From Porites lobata (lineage: Eukaryota; Cnidaria; Anthozoa; Scleractinia; Poritidae), in NCBI GenBank assembly GCA_942486035.1, contig CALNXK010000008.1, positions 5,840,001 through 5,904,000 on the forward strand: DNA of 64,000 nucleotides, given 5' to 3'. A program made the position numbers and the translations under genes. Below are positions 42,901 through 55,387 of this stretch, piece by piece (within the stretch, counting starts at the first letter, position 1; every line of letters starts with the position of its first letter). The notes under the pieces are model-generated. The model searched no databases. It had not been told where the DNA came from and saw only the letters and a list, made by a program, of their open reading frames with translations.

Positions 42901-44150
42901 TCTGTTTGCGTTTGTAAAGCTCTGAACTGTGATACATCTTACTTCAGAGTTATTTACACATTGCAAATCAACAAAAGCGACTGTGGCCATACTCACATTG
43001 GAATAGTAAAGGCTACGGGAAGTCATAAAATGATTGCGCTTAAGGTTAATGTTATAGTACGTTTCTTTTGTAACAGCAGTGGGCAAATCAACATCCAAGA
43101 AATGACCTCCGCCCCCAAGGCAATGAACCTCATTCATCGTTATTTGCAGATAAATGGTTTGAGAGAATTTCTTCAGTGTTTCATTCGTTGAAAACACTAT
43201 AGCACCCCTTTCAGGGGACTGTGTGTGGAAGCCATTTTCCAAAAACTTTGTTTTGGTCATATTTAATGAAAACAGTCTGTCTTTCTTGAGAGATTGTTGT
43301 TCAAAGTAGATTCTAACGCACAGGGAGTTGTTTTGAAAGACAGAGTCTCGAATAGTTACATTTACTTTCGAAATGTTTTGCACACGAATAACAACAGCTG
43401 ATTCCATGGCGGTTTTATCGCTATGCCTTGTTCGAAGAGTACAGTTGATGATCTCCACGTCGCCACAGTCTATAAATTTTAAAGTCGTTTTTGAGAACGA
43501 TAAGCCGCTTAACGATATACGCAAAGACTCGTTTGATCCATGAAAATGAAACCCTTCTGCACAGGTCACGTGGGCTTCTGTTGATGGTAAGCTGGTCATT
43601 GTGACGCTTTTTGTTACCCAGATTCCCGGATGATGGGCTCGCGTGGTTAACTGTTCGCAGTCATATGGTTGCTTTGCTGTACCACTGCCGTCCAGGATAA
43701 CCATCCCGTCCCAGGACACGCGGGTAACAGCCTTTGTTATCGTGCGACAGGGCTTTTTAATGGAGCCACAACGTTTGCTGTCGTTTCCGCGTAAAGAAAC
43801 GTGGACAGTTCTTTGATACTCGAGGCATCCTGTAAGCATTGGAAAGACAGGCAAGTGTTCAATCAAGATGCATGTTCCCCTTGCAAGAATAGCTAAACAA
43901 AGTGTCATTGGGCAGGGCCGTCCCTTTCAAGGGCTCTTTTCCTTTCCAAGCCCCTTATGTTAAAACTTCAATGTGCAAGATCTTGGTTTCTGCGGCCAAG
44001 TTCTCAGTTAACCGCCATCTGGAAGTCTTCCAATTAATATGATCAAAAGAAAGCGAATTCAAGATCATAGCGGCCAACTTGGTAACTTCCACGCCAAAAA
44101 TGATTAAACAATAGTAAAAGAACTTTCCAGACTGTAGCAAAGAAACCCAT
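39913..44150 (-). CDS. beta-helix/multi-pass membrane receptor-like protein, copy 2
   Basis: Exons 44150-44093 (MGFFATVWKVLLLLFNHFW, signal peptide) and 43829-39913 give 1,324 residues in the same layout as copy 1: beta-helix-like ectodomain, Cys-rich stalk with CLECPFGAHC and GRCAPGF, and C-terminal multi-pass domain. It is seven residues longer than copy 1, mainly from an insertion where the ectodomain reads FYDNKMNKMNRTVKAATL. The segment encoded at about 42600-42740 differs strongly from copies 1 and 3. The membrane domain is nearly identical to copy 1 and shares RAFIPNFMVC and the WKGRTPNI terminus with it. An alternative start in the intron (MTLCLAILARGTC) would also look hydrophobic, but it is not open in copies 1 and 3, so I prefer the spliced start. 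Confidence 0.85.
44093..44150 (-). CDS. signal-peptide exon, membrane-protein copy 2
   Basis: 58 nt, with the same length, phase and donor position (GGC|GTGGAA) as copy 1. The hydrophobic core LLLLF is stronger than in copy 1. Confidence 0.65.
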
Positions 44151-44421
44151 GAATTTACTTTTAAACTTTCCTGCACGTTATTACATCAACTATTGTTTTC
44201 TAGATTGACAGAGCCCAGCTTGCCCCACAAAAATAGAGCAGCGCTTAGTATAAGGCAAGACAAAGCAGTTGTCCCGTCTAGGTTTCCCTTGCAAGAGAGG
44301 CTAGTGTGGTCGCATACCATTACAACCCAATAGCTGCTCTTGCATTTTGTGCTTACAACACCACAGGTAGCCCAAGCTCGAAATATGAGCATCGACAAAC
44401 ATCGGCATTGTTGCGTAACAT

Positions 44422-46392
44422 ATATTACTTCGGCGGAGCGCGAAGTAAAGGATTCGCGACGCTCAGGAATGTATCAAAGTTGCATTTTTTTGACACGATT
44501 GGGCACGCAAAGTGTGTAGGTTTTCGGTTCTATTCGGCTATTTGACGAAGTGAGAGCCGAATTAGTTCGGGATATCTCGAGATCACTTCGATTTCTTTGA
44601 TTTATTCTTTAACTTTTTCGAAGAAGAAAGAATTATTATTTTGGCTTTAATGGGGTTTGAAGCGACTCACCTGTGTGACCCGTCAGATCAGAGGAGACTC
44701 TTAAGTTGAGGGATTAGCCGATTGCGCTACTGCGACCGAAGGTAGTTTGAGAAATGAAAAATAGTTATGAATTGATGCACTAGTTTCGGGACAAGATTGG
44801 ACGTGCAAGTTCGTGAGTTTTCGGCTTGTCTCAACTATTTCACGAAATGAGACCGGACTACTTCGCGATATCTTGAGATCACTTCGAGTTTAGTCTTTAA
44901 TTACTCGAGGAATAAATAGAGTATATTTCGTGGCCGCGCAGAGACACGAAATTTCTCTTCGAGTGTTGAAAAACATTTCACGAGTGAGCCCTCCTTTCGA
45001 ACTGTTTTATGATGAATTTAAAGTTTCAAAATGCTGCACAAAGACATTTTGTCTTTGTTGAGTGTTACGTAGTAAAATTGCTTTCATGCGTTGCGTGACT
45101 TTCTCAAACGTTCTCTACGTTTTTGGATTCGCCATGAATAATTAATTAGGGCATGTTTACATTTCAGCATGAGTCAGCAGATTTGCATCAGTTACTGAAA
45201 TCATACAATGTGTCGAAAAGCTACTACTATTCGCCTGTTTAGTATTTTCTAGAACCTTATGTCAAACGGTATACAAGTTGCAAGCGAGTTCTTTTGACGA
45301 ACTAAGTTTTTTTCCCACGAGCTGGACTGCTGTGTTTAGTCATTTGTGACGAAGGTCGATTTTCAGGTTCTGTGTTTACAAGTTCGCGGAAGCCGTACGA
45401 TATCTGAAGTTCAAGTGAGAGTTTTTCATTATTGGTAGAGGCTGTTTAGTTTTACTCAAAGTTCAAGTCAAGTTTGTGTTGGTGGATGCTGTGTTTTAAA
45501 GCTCTGTAAAGGCTATGTTCCTTTGGTGTTAAACTTCCATGTGTTAATCCGATATCCCTGCGTGCTGATAGTCAGTGAATAATTATCCTCAAAACATTCG
45601 AACTCGTGACTTTGAGTTTTAGCCAATTCCATGCTCAAAGTAATTGACTCCTCAGGGGCACCCAACGAGAATATAGTTCAAAACCACTTAAACATAGCAT
45701 TATTAAACGTATTTTAGTATTAAAACGGTAGATATAGGCATATTTTTATCCCCTTAAATTTTTCATCTGTTTGGATTTCCCAGCTGAAAGTCTAGTGATT
45801 CGAAAATTATAGGGATCAAAACTTACTTTTTCGAAAATTTCAGCCGGAAAAAAGGCTCCCGAAAATTGTAGGTGACCCTTTTAGGGTAAAAATCGGTTAA
45901 AAATGGGCAATTATACCATTTTTTAGATGTTCGGGAATCCTAGGAGAGGAAGACAAGCAAGAAATTTTGGAAAAAAATGCTCCGAAAATTCTAGATCTCA
46001 AATCGTCTTCCGAACAGATATTTTCCGAAAATTGTCGTTGGGTGCCCCTGACTCCTTACCCATGCATATCTTTAATCAGTACATGAGACTGCTATGCTGT
46101 TTTTGAAGCTTGATGTGACTAAGAAAAATAGAGAATTTTTTTTTAGAAGGATTTGTATGGAGTCATCAGAGCATAACTGGGCTAATATCTCGGAGACAAT
46201 TTGTCCCGAAATGCTAGTTTTTGGCAATTACGCCTCTTGGATGTTGTTCTTTTCAGAATATCCTGACAAATCCCATAATGTCACAAATTAACACCTTACG
46301 CTTACCACATTTGATTTCTTACTATTCCTCCGCATTTTCAGTTAATTAGTTCCACAACCACGACGCCCAGGTGTACGCTCCGTAGCGACTTG
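44422..46392. mobile_element. ~2-kb composite insertion inside the foldback element
   Basis: Absent from unit 1. It contains two diverged direct repeats about 295 bp apart (ACACGATTGGGCACGCAA at about 44499; ACAAGATTGGACGTGCAA at about 44791), a tRNA-like segment on the minus strand (about 44650-44740) and a complete hAT-like element (45653-46050). No protein domain seen. Confidence 0.55.
45653..46050. mobile_element. 398-bp hAT-like MITE
   Basis: Ends CAGGGGCACCCAACGA and TCGTTGGGTGCCCCTG are perfect complements. ACTCCT flanks both sides (45647-45652 and 46051-46056). CAGGGG termini resemble hAT elements, although those normally make 8-bp duplications, so the class is tentative. The interior is shared in reverse with 25713-25945 and 48600-48860. 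Confidence 0.7.
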
Positions 46393-47541
46393 TTCGAAAT
46401 ATAAAGATTTGTATAGGAAAAAAACCTATCGTTTCTGTAACCTACGAAAATGAAAGGATTTCAATAAAAAACAGCTTACCTTACTTAAAATGTGTGTTAC
46501 GTCTCTCCTGTGTGGTCCACGGGCCGATTTATGGCCGTTTTATGGGATTTTATGTAAACCGTTTTCTCTCTATAATAAAGGTTTACCAAAGTTGGTTAGT
46601 TGGGCACTCCAGCGAAGCGGCTCGACTGATCCACCGAAGGAAAACGGCCGTAAATTCGCTCCAGCTGCTCCAATCGCCTCCAAATTCCGCCTTGGTAACA
46701 CACGATATAGTTCTCCTTTCCAGTCATTATCTTTATATAGAGAGAAAACCGTTTACATAAAAGACCATATAACGGCCATAAATCGGCCTGTGGACCACAA
46801 AGGGGAGACGTAACACACATTTCAAGTAAGGTAAGCTGTTTTTTTATTGAAATCCTTTCATTTTCGTAGGTTAAAGAAACGATAGGTTTTTTCCCATACA
46901 AATCTTTATATTTCGAATGTTACGCAACAATGCCGTTGTTCGCCACTGTGACAACACTTGCTTTGTACATGTTCTAAAAGTCGAGCTACGGTCTTGATGA
47001 GTCTAAGGAGGGGAGTACTTGCCTTCTCATGATCAGCCTCTCAAGATGTTAGAAGAGCAAGGAATGATAAATACACATTTCCAAATGATCATTCGAAAGG
47101 AAAATATCCCTAAAATCTTTCCCTCCGGGGGTCAGTTATGAAAATTTTTAATGTACCTCGAACTTTCGAATCTTTGGACAAAATCCAATGGCGTAACCAA
47201 TTCAATACCACCTCAGTCTTTAATTATTTGCCTTCAGGATTTGGCAATTCAAAATTTGCAGTTTTGTTTCATTTGAGCTTTAACCACCACTGGGAGATGA
47301 TGAAGGTTTAATCCCATCAAGAGAAAAATTCAAGAAAATAATTTTCTTTCCTTTTCTTTTTTTCATTCGAAAAAGAAACCCAGTGTAAACGTCCCTCTAA
47401 ACAACAAATGAATAAAAGGGACGAATATATGATGGAAGAGGGCAGCGCACAAAAAGTTCGCTTTATTAACAGTGAGTTAAAAAAACAAGACCTTTGGATT
47501 CTAAGACGAAGATGACTACACGGGAACGAGATTTTCTCAAT

Positions 47542-48009
47542 ACACTCTTTACTTTTTTATAAGAATATTGTTTTTCCGGCCCATGCTGAATATTCCTATT
47601 TTTCTGCCGATTTTAGGCTGAAAATATTCTTGTAATATTCTTAATTATAGCTTATGACATTTCCGTGTAAGGATGTATTGGCGTACGTTTGCGGTTTAAT
47701 TCATGTCTTTTGCATCGTACATATTTCGTACTCCACAAATACATTACATGTACCGCTCATCATTGAACATTTGGCTATCGCTAGTAAAGAGTGTTTCTTT
47801 TGTTGGCTAGTTTTGCCGTTTAGAGAAAGGAATAATTTTATACAGTTAAGTAAAAACATATCATTGTATTGTGTTTACAGATTTTCGCACGAAATTATAT
47901 TCTTTTTACAATTTCAGCCTCAGGTTTATTCTTAAAATATTCTTAAAATTTGGCAAATTTCAGCCTCGATATTCTTACAAAATATATTCTTATAAAAAAG
48001 AAAGAGTGC
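47542..48009. mobile_element. ~470-bp MITE, complete in unit 2
   Basis: ACACTCTTTACTTTTTTATA at the left mirrors TATAAAAAAGAAAGAGTGCA at the right. In unit 1 only the left part survives (about 25455-25510); unit 3 (about 63110) reads CTCAATGCTAAGTAG across the site with no element. Confidence 0.6.
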
Positions 48010-48024
48010 ACTAAGTAGAAGCAA

Positions 48025-48477
48025 CAGGGGCACCCTACGACCGAATGTTTCCAAATGGTTTCTCAGTGCTTTAGAAGCCTGTTTGGTTATTTTGGAGTTG
48101 TCCTAAAAACTATTTATCTGTTCGGATGTCTTAGGCGAACTTTGGTATTCAAGAAAGTCTTAGGTGGCTTTTTCGTATCTCATCCGAAAGTGTAAGCTAC
48201 CCTTATGGGTCCGGTCGAAGTTTTGAGGGGACGTTTTGCCTTTATACCGAAATTTTTAGGAGACCTTGTTAAACAATAATCGCTTTCTAGTATTAAAATC
48301 AGTGAATAACATAACCTCCGAAAATAGTAGTCAAGCTATTAGAAAACCTCCGAATCTTTTAGACCAATGGAATGGTTATCCAGCCTTTTTAAGCTTTCCT
48401 CAAGCTTTAGAAATTTTTAGGCAATATTTTCTCCTTTGGACAATTATTTAACAGAAAAAAGTCGCTGCGTGCCCCTG
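48025..48477. mobile_element. 453-bp hAT-like MITE, unit 2
   Basis: Starts CAGGGGCACCCTACGA and ends CGTGCCCCTG, flanked by AAGCAA (48019-48024) and AGGCAA (48478-48483). The same site in unit 3 holds only 15 bases (63129-63143) between two AAGCAA copies, and unit 1 keeps only the right end. Confidence 0.65.
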
Positions 48478-49670
48478 AGGCAAAGACGTTTTTGAGCGAC
48501 GCATGTCAACCGGAAGTGAGGTCTTTTCCCTTTTTATATGCCTTGACGGTAACAAATTTGTATTGCTAAGTTTCTTCACTCTTACAGAGGCGACTTATAA
48601 TTGACCATTTCTAACGAATTTTTGCCCTAAAAAGGTCACCTAGAATTTTCGGGAGCCTTTTTCCTGGCTCACATTTTCGAAAACGTAAGTTTTGATCCCT
48701 ATAATTTTCGGATCACTAGACTTTCAGCTAGGAAATCCGAGCAGATGAAAAACTTTGAGGGGTTAAAATTATGCCTAAATCTACCGTTTAAATACTAAAA
48801 TACGTTTAACAATGCTATGTTTAGTGGTTTTGAACTATATCCTCGTTGGGTGCCCCTGATGCTGTTGCGTTCATCTGTTGACTAACCTGTTTTTACGCTC
48901 AAGAGAAGAAAGAGATGAGAAACGAAGACAAACCAACAAGCCAACATCGTCTATAAGTTTGCCCGGGAGTGAGAAATGTTGCTTTCTAGGCTGCTGTTGT
49001 TTAAGTGACTAATAACTGAAAACGATTAGACTCCTTATAATGGCTCGAGACCTCGAAAATGAAAGGAATTTGCCTACGCCAATGCAAGTACATAGGAACT
49101 AAAATTACCATGAAAACATTTCTCTTTAAAAGTGAGTTAGCGGGCAGTAGAAAAATTAAGGTGGTGAGTTTCACTGAAATAGAAATCAGTATCTTCGTTG
49201 ACAACTCGACTATAGGCTTTTTAACAGGTTAATCAACAAACAAAGAAACAAACAAGTAAACAAACTAAAAGAAAAAGACGTTTTTTAAAATACTGTTTCT
49301 CGTGGGTGCCGTACCGGACGATGGCCGAACCAAATTCCATATATATTGAGCATACAATGACTTTCAAAGACTCCCTCAGAGCTCCTACATGTTCTGTGGG
49401 TGAATAAACTTAATTTTTTTTATTTAATCATTAAAGGATTGTGACGTCTCGACTACAGCAACGCTTGGGTAATCCGGCCGGAGACCGCGCGTTCGATTCG
49501 CACCACTGCGAACCTAACATAGAGTTGGCGGGAGCGGTATTAGCATTTTTTCGCTAGTGGGATGCGGGATGAAAGAAAATTTAAGGGCGGGATGCGGGAA
49601 GTTCGTCATTTTCATGGCGGGACGCGGAAAATCGTGATTTTTCCGGAACAGGATGGATGGCGACAATTGC

Positions 49671-50030
49671 TGGTTTTCAGGTGACGCCAGTCCAGAATCT
49701 GGGAAATGGAAGGAGGTACATATACAAAGACCCTCGCCAAGATTCAGGTGAGAGGAACATTTCGTACACGAGATATCCGACGAAATGTTTTACCCAAACG
49801 TATAGAGATTTGTAAGTAGACGCCATGCTGGTGCTCACCTGGATGAGCTCCAACATGGCGGACGGAAACCAACAGAAACATCTGTTACAAAAGCGTGAAT
49901 TTGTTCTTCGAGAAACTCATAAACATTAATTAAAAGTAATACTTTTTCTAATACATGAACTGTTAATTCCTGAAATAAGTCATTTTTTTCAACCTACATG
50001 ACAGCTCTCTTGGCCGTCATGTAAATGCCG

Positions 50031-50061
<31 letters not shown>

Positions 50062-50205
50062 CTCTATCACAAAACCAAGAACCCTTTTGAAGCGAAAATT
50101 TGTATGAAAATTAGTTTTCAGCTGCTCTAACGCATCGTGAAAGTAAAATCTCTGTAGAATCGATAGTTTTTTAGTTTGAATTTTAGTGACGTCATGTGAA
50201 AACCA
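49671..50205. mobile_element. 535-bp MITE with TGGTTTTCA ends, unit 2 only
   Basis: TGGTTTTCAGGTGACGCCA at the left and TGACGTCATGTGAAAACCA at the right are imperfect inverted repeats. The corresponding unit 1 position (about 26770-26780) lacks the element. No ORF of note. Confidence 0.75.
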
Positions 50206-50659
50206 ACATTATAGAATATTTCACGATTTCGTGAAGAAAAACTAGTCCGGAAGTTTACATAGGTGGTGTCTGAAATCAGTTCTGCATCTTTTATATAAAA
50301 GTGTCTTTTCTTTGTCTGATTTAAAGACCGCGCGTGTCATGTACATTCTGAATCAAACCTTTGCGCATACTATTGCTTTACATGAAGGAGGAATCACATT
50401 CTATGATCCTGAGAATAGTAGACCGCTGAAATGATGGTGATATGAAGGAAAGATTGAAACGTTCGCTGGTGAAGAATTGCAGGTAATGTAGTGGAACAGC
50501 GTAAAAAACCCTTATTTTTCCAAACCACTACGGTGTGTCCTTGGCGAGCAAAGGAGTTGCATTAAGATTTTCACAACGCTTAGAAATTAAAAATAGCCTG
50601 ACTTCTGCTTTTTAGTCTTCATTCGGCTTCTTTTTTCTGTTCATGGAAAGCACGACGAA

Positions 50660-50929
50660 TTGAGCGTGTACAATCTACCAACAGCCATTTTAAGAGCTAG
50701 GGACTGTTTTCCTTTTTTGAAGGAGAATTTATCATCCATCAGAAACATATACATGGAGTGCATTCAGCCACAGACTTTGAATCGTCCTCATGGAGGTGTT
50801 GCAACTACGATGGGGCTTGGAACACCTCCAACAAATACCGAACAATTTTCCTACAACAACACGAATTTCTTGAGTTGTATGACCCTTGATGTGGAGAATC
50901 TGCACGTTTCTGTTCATCACAAGAACTAG
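50660..50929 (+). CDS. 89-codon ORF of unknown family, unit 2
   Basis: Open reading frame MSVYNLPTAILRARDCFPFL and onward, with GGVATTMGLGTPP and LDVENLHVSVHHKN at its end. The unit 1 copy is frame-shifted, so at most one of the two is functional. It could be an exon remnant of a repeat-borne gene. No splice partners, promoter or family were identified. Confidence 0.25.
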   Translation: MSVYNLPTAILRARDCFPFLKENLSSIRNIYMECIQPQTLNRPHGGVATTMGLGTPPTNTEQFSYNNTNFLSCMTLDVENLHVSVHHKN

Positions 50930-51117
50930 GTCACCACCCTGTTACAATATACTTAGTTAGGAAAACGGCTAAGAAGGGGCTAAAACTATAACTTCCTGAT
51001 TAGCGTAGAAGTTGCCCCTTTCGTCGACGGTCGCTGCCATTTTTAAGATACTTGGAAAATTTTGATATTAAGAATGCTTCTATGAAAAAGAAAGAAAATC
51101 GCAACCCAGGGTCAAAC

Positions 51118-51184
51118 CCGGGCCTCGAACCCGAACCTTAGTATCCTAATCTCACCCTCTTAAGCTTACAACTACACTACAACA
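51118..51184 (-). mobile_element. tRNA-derived sequence (SINE head), unit 2
   Basis: Counterpart of 27695-27757, with the same B box GGGTTCGAGGCCCG and five extra bases (TAAGC on the plus strand near 51162). Confidence 0.4.
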
Positions 51185-51759
51185 CCAACCCGCCAAAATT
51201 CCGAAAAATTTAAGTACATACACTAGCAAAGTGTTCTTCTTGACTGTTACATCAATAACAGGTGACCCTAGCCCTTTTCGTAATTAACTTGCGCTTCAAC
51301 GTCCTTCTTTCTAAGGTTATTCAAAAACGTCTTATTTGCCTTAGAGTAACTTAATCCAAGGAATACGTTACGTCTACAGTTGGTCTATTATGACTAAAGG
51401 CTTGGTTACCAATGGTGACATCGACCGTTAAAAAATGGCAAAGACCGCTGACGAAAGGGAAATAGGAATCGGCGCATAGCATGGTCAACTAACATAGTAT
51501 CCGCTTCCTGAACAGTCATGCGGCCTCTTCGACATCCCTGCTCATGTCTCCGGTGTTGGCTTTTGAAGAATCTGAAGTGAGAATGATCTTGTCACTCACC
51601 GGCCGCATCTCCTTGTTGTCTCTGGCCTTATGCTTCTTTACCTCACTAAGGCACTGTAAGCCTTTTGCATCATCGCAATTTCATCGTGATTAGCCGGAAC
51701 CTACCGGGGGATGTTTCTTCTGACCCCTGAACCTGCTGAACCCGTGACAGTATATTCAG

Positions 51760-51846
51760 ATGAACGAAGCAAGTAGTGACGAGGAAGCGCCTGAAGAAAA
51801 TCTTCCCGCAGAAGAAAGTGACAACCTGTTTCAGCTCAGTCACTAG
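51760..51846 (+). CDS. short acidic ORF, unit 2 copy
   Basis: MNEASSDEEAPEENLPAEES ending FQLSH; counterpart of 28364-28450. It is preceded by TATATTCAG, which would serve as a splice acceptor. Function unknown. Confidence 0.2.
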   Translation: MNEASSDEEAPEENLPAEESDNLFQLSH

Positions 51847-52736
51847 TCAAACGTCAACTTTTTGGTGAGTGTGACATCGCAGTTTGGCCGGCGCCCTAAG
51901 AGGTTTTTAAAATATGCGTTTAATATTTGACCATTTCACTGCATTGTCCTCTAGTGCAGATATCAGGAATTGCTGAAGCAAAAGCTGGAATAATAGTTTA
52001 ACTGTCTAACATCATCTGTTTAAGACATACTGCAATCGTTTCCACTGTTAACCGGCAGACGTTGTACATATTTATTCCAGCCCGAGTTTGTAAATATTTA
52101 TTCAATCCTATAGAAGGTCGTATGTAAGGAAGACATATCTAAATAAATCTTGGCATAGATGCTTTTCCAATTTTGCTTGTTTGTGCTGACAACTCCCTGT
52201 TTTTCAGTTTGGTGTATGAAAGAGGGCCTTCGCATTGTTTCCACGTGCTGTTCTCCGGTAAAAGAAAACTTTTGTTTGATTCCTGAATGTTTATCCAAAA
52301 GAGGACAAATTTACCAAACTAGACTTACTGCTGCTTTTTACAGTGAACTAATACCGATTTGTAGAACTAACCCCACCCCTAACCCACGAAAACCGCGTCT
52401 CTTGTGGAAAAACAACTTTAGACTGCGTGGCAAGAGTTTCCCAAACGCAGGCTAAAAGAGCTTTGACTGTCATGCAAACACAGAATTCTGAAAGCGGTAT
52501 CTGGATGACACGTCCGAAGCAAGCAGGATAGCGGAATGAAAAACATTAATAGTGGTAGGAAGCGGGATTTGGAAACCCTATTTAAGGCCCTCACCACTAT
52601 CATGTCCTGTTCTGAGCGTACACGCAACGGCGTATAAGCAGCGCAAAGCTAAGCGGCGCGATGAAAAAATGCCCTTTTTTTTCTCCTCGCTTTACTAGAC
52701 TATAGACTCTAGACCCCTGAATGAATGTGTGTTAAA

Positions 52737-53548
52737 TTGCCAGCCACGCTAAATACCTATCAGAAATGTCAGGCAAAGCTTCTGAAGATTAAGCTCAATC
52801 TGGGAAGATAAGACAAATATTAATGGGATTTAAATTTGCCTACCTTGAAAAGTCACAGCCTTCTTGCTACATTGTGTACTTGGTGAGCAGCGAGAGTTCA
52901 TCTAAGGGTATGTTCACACATAGAGCCACGAAAAGCTACTTGGTATAGTATGAGCAGCAACGACCCTTGGCGGCGCAAAGTCGTTCGCACGCGGCGAACA
53001 TCGCGCCGGCGTGGTTGGCCGATAGGTTTTGGTGCACTAAATTCCAATCCTTACTCTTTATTATTTACTTCCGCCTCACAGGGTTCCAGGCCTCGCTCCT
53101 ACTTATTTACTTCCGTGACGGGTCGAATGGGTGTTCACACTGCACCAAAGTATGGCGCAAAACCTATCCAATATGTGACGCTCGACTTTCGAGATTGGTG
53201 CGGCACATCCTCGCTGCGTCACAGAAATCGCACGGCCACAGCCGAACCCATATCCGGTATGATTTTCGTAGCGGGGCAAAAGCTATCCAGTATAGCGTGA
53301 ACATAAGCCTAAGTGATGGATACAATGGAACACCTCTCTCCCCTTGGCGCCTCGGAAAGCTATCCGATATTGCGTGAACATGGCCTTAGATGAACTCTCG
53401 CTGCTCACCGAGTACCCAATGTAACAACAAGGCTGTGACTTTTCAATGTAGGCAAATTTAAATTCCATTCCCCTTATCTTCCCAGATTAAGCTTAAACTT
53501 CAGAATCTTTGGCAAATTTATGATAGACATTTAGCAAGGTTGACAATT
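52737..53548. mobile_element. foldback element with ~175-bp inverted arms
   Basis: The left arm (about 52737-52920, including AATCTGGGAAGATAAG and GTGAGCAGCGAGAGTTCATC) is mirrored at about 53375-53548. The ~450-bp centre is GC-richer and carries ORFs in several frames (for example 52967-53377, plus) without recognisable domains. It lies just beyond the end of unit 2. Confidence 0.7.
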
Positions 53549-54650
53549 TATCACACATTCTATACTCCCGAAAGTACCTGTGAATTGTTTCACATAGTGT
53601 TTACGGCAATACAAAATGTGCAATACCAGAACATGTCATCATCAAGAGGGGTTGATGTTTGTAAGTGAGGTCCAGAATTTTATTTGATTGGGCATTTGGA
53701 GTATGATGGCAAATCTAACACAGAATTCCGGGACTATTTCATGTGTGTACATATGATTTTTTTATCTTTCAATATATATCGAAAACTTGAGGCACGGCGG
53801 CATCTAGTGAAAACATGTAAGTGGAAAGCCTATTTTGATATGCGGTTTTGTGTGAATATTTCTTCTCAAAGCTGGGAGACAAAATACTTTTGTCATAAAA
53901 CTTCAAATATAGATCACTAATTTTATGCTTAAAAAGGATCAAGATACTCGTAATTTTCGTTCTGCCATCCTTCACGAAGAAAAGAAGGCGTCGAAATGCG
54001 GGAAACGCATCCTAATGACTACTAGGTATTTTCTAAAATGGCGGACCACTTATCACTCATTCGTAGGCCCTCTCTATGCTGGCGGCTGAGTAAAATTTTC
54101 CACCCTGGGGACGTTCAGGATGTCAAATTCCCGTAGATTGACGACCCTCCCTCCCCCTCTAGATTCACAAACTGTTTTCTTATACTGGATTTGGAACGTA
54201 AACGGGGGATGTGAAATTTGTCCACAATCAATACCACCTGATGTAAAGGAGAAAGTAAGACGACAGCACTCACCTTTTTGTTCAGAAGTCAGAACTCAGC
54301 AGAATTGCCTGCGGGAAAGAAGCGAATGATGTAACTTAAAAATTAATATGTCCAGATTCAGAAAACGTTCGCATACCGGATTTGGAACGTAAACGGGGAT
54401 GTGAAATTCGTGCGCTGAATTACCACCCCACGACACACCCACCGTTTTCGCGAAATCCATGCGAAAAGGAAACGCTAGTGTACGTCCTTGTCTTTTATTT
54501 GAGTTGTTCGTGGCGCAGTGCAGTCAGGTTAATTACAATGCATTCTGGTAAAAAGTGATGAATTCGAGAATTAATCTTTTTCTTGAATCCAGATTATGTT
54601 GCTGCTAGCTCGCTGTGCTCGCTCTGCAGCAAAAACACTGGGAGCAGTGT
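53549..54650. other. no gene recognised; between units 2 and 3
   Basis: Not matched elsewhere in the window. Two near-identical words (GGATTTGGAACGTAAACGGGG at about 54187 and 54379, split by mismatches) mark a local duplication of about 190 bp. No coding evidence. Confidence 0.35.
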
Positions 54651-54923
54651 TTTATTAATTTGAAAACAATAGATGTAACCTTGTGTTTTTTATCAGATTG
54701 ACTAGATTAAGGGCATACGCAAGGGGGAAGATTCGTAAACGTTCCGATAGACAGATGTTTTTTCACTCAGGGATAATCCGTGTTCAAAAATTTAAAGATG
54801 ACACTTATTGAGCATACGTTTAGTTATTTTTTATTATTGTAATTTTTTTCATCATCGTTATTATTTAACTGGACCTTTTGTAGAGTCTTTTTAAATCACG
54901 GTTAATTACGAAAGGCGACGAAT

Positions 54924-55129
54924 AGCCTGAGAAAACAGCCGACATTTCGCGACGCCGCCACTGGTTTCCCCGTGAAATGACGTCTGAGAAACGTACGCAA
55001 GCAAAGAAACTCCATACTGATGATACGTCACTACCCAGGGGAGGGTAGTAACACGTCATCAATATGGAATTTCTGCACTCGTTTCTCAGACGTGGTGGCC
55101 TCGCGAAATGTAGGCTGTTTTCTCAGGCT
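54924..55129. mobile_element. 206-bp MITE in unit 3
   Basis: AGCCTGAGAAAACAGCC at the left is mirrored by GGCTGTTTTCTCAGGCT at the right. The flanks AGGCGACGA and AGGCGAAGC look like an imperfect 9-bp duplication. Units 1 and 2 lack it at the matching position (about 18183-18200). Confidence 0.7.
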
Positions 55130-55387
55130 AGGCGAAGCAAGGCTGACTCGAATCAGTAATTAAACACTTGAAAACTGATCAGGTTTATTAAACACCCTTT
55201 TCATTTGTGTACTAAACCTTAATTTTCCTTATATTTTGGCAAAGCAAATAGATGTAAAATCCAGGCACTAGTAAAACACCTTATCCATGGTTTCTGTTAC
55301 AATTCGATGTTTCATTTCCTTTGCTAAAATAATCCAAACCTAACTAAACTTGATCATAAATGGGAAATGAGCATAGCTACACTAGTA

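Larger units (their letters stand above)
44362..46950. mobile_element. foldback transposon upstream of gene copy 2, interrupted
   Basis: Same element and same insertion site as 23835-24463, flanked by ACAACAC at 44355-44361 and 46951-46957. The left arm is split by ~2 kb of other DNA (44422-46392) and the last ~27 bases of the right arm are deleted near 46944. The shared site shows that it inserted before units 1 and 2 separated. Confidence 0.8.
29429..52443. repeat. tandem segmental duplication, unit 2
   Basis: Same order and orientation as unit 1, but 23.0 kb instead of 19.8 kb because of added insertions: 631 bp in Dicer-like exon 1, 206 bp piggyBac-type MITE, about 2 kb inside the foldback element, about 470 bp at 47542, 453 bp at 48025 and 535 bp at 49671. 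It lacks about 545 bp near its left end, about 95 bp in exon 4 and three of four minisatellite units. Confidence 0.9.

Noticed and set aside
52950..53377. Overlapping plus-strand ORFs of 116 and 136 codons
   Set aside because: They lie in the centre of a foldback element and have no domains; open frames reflect its higher GC content.
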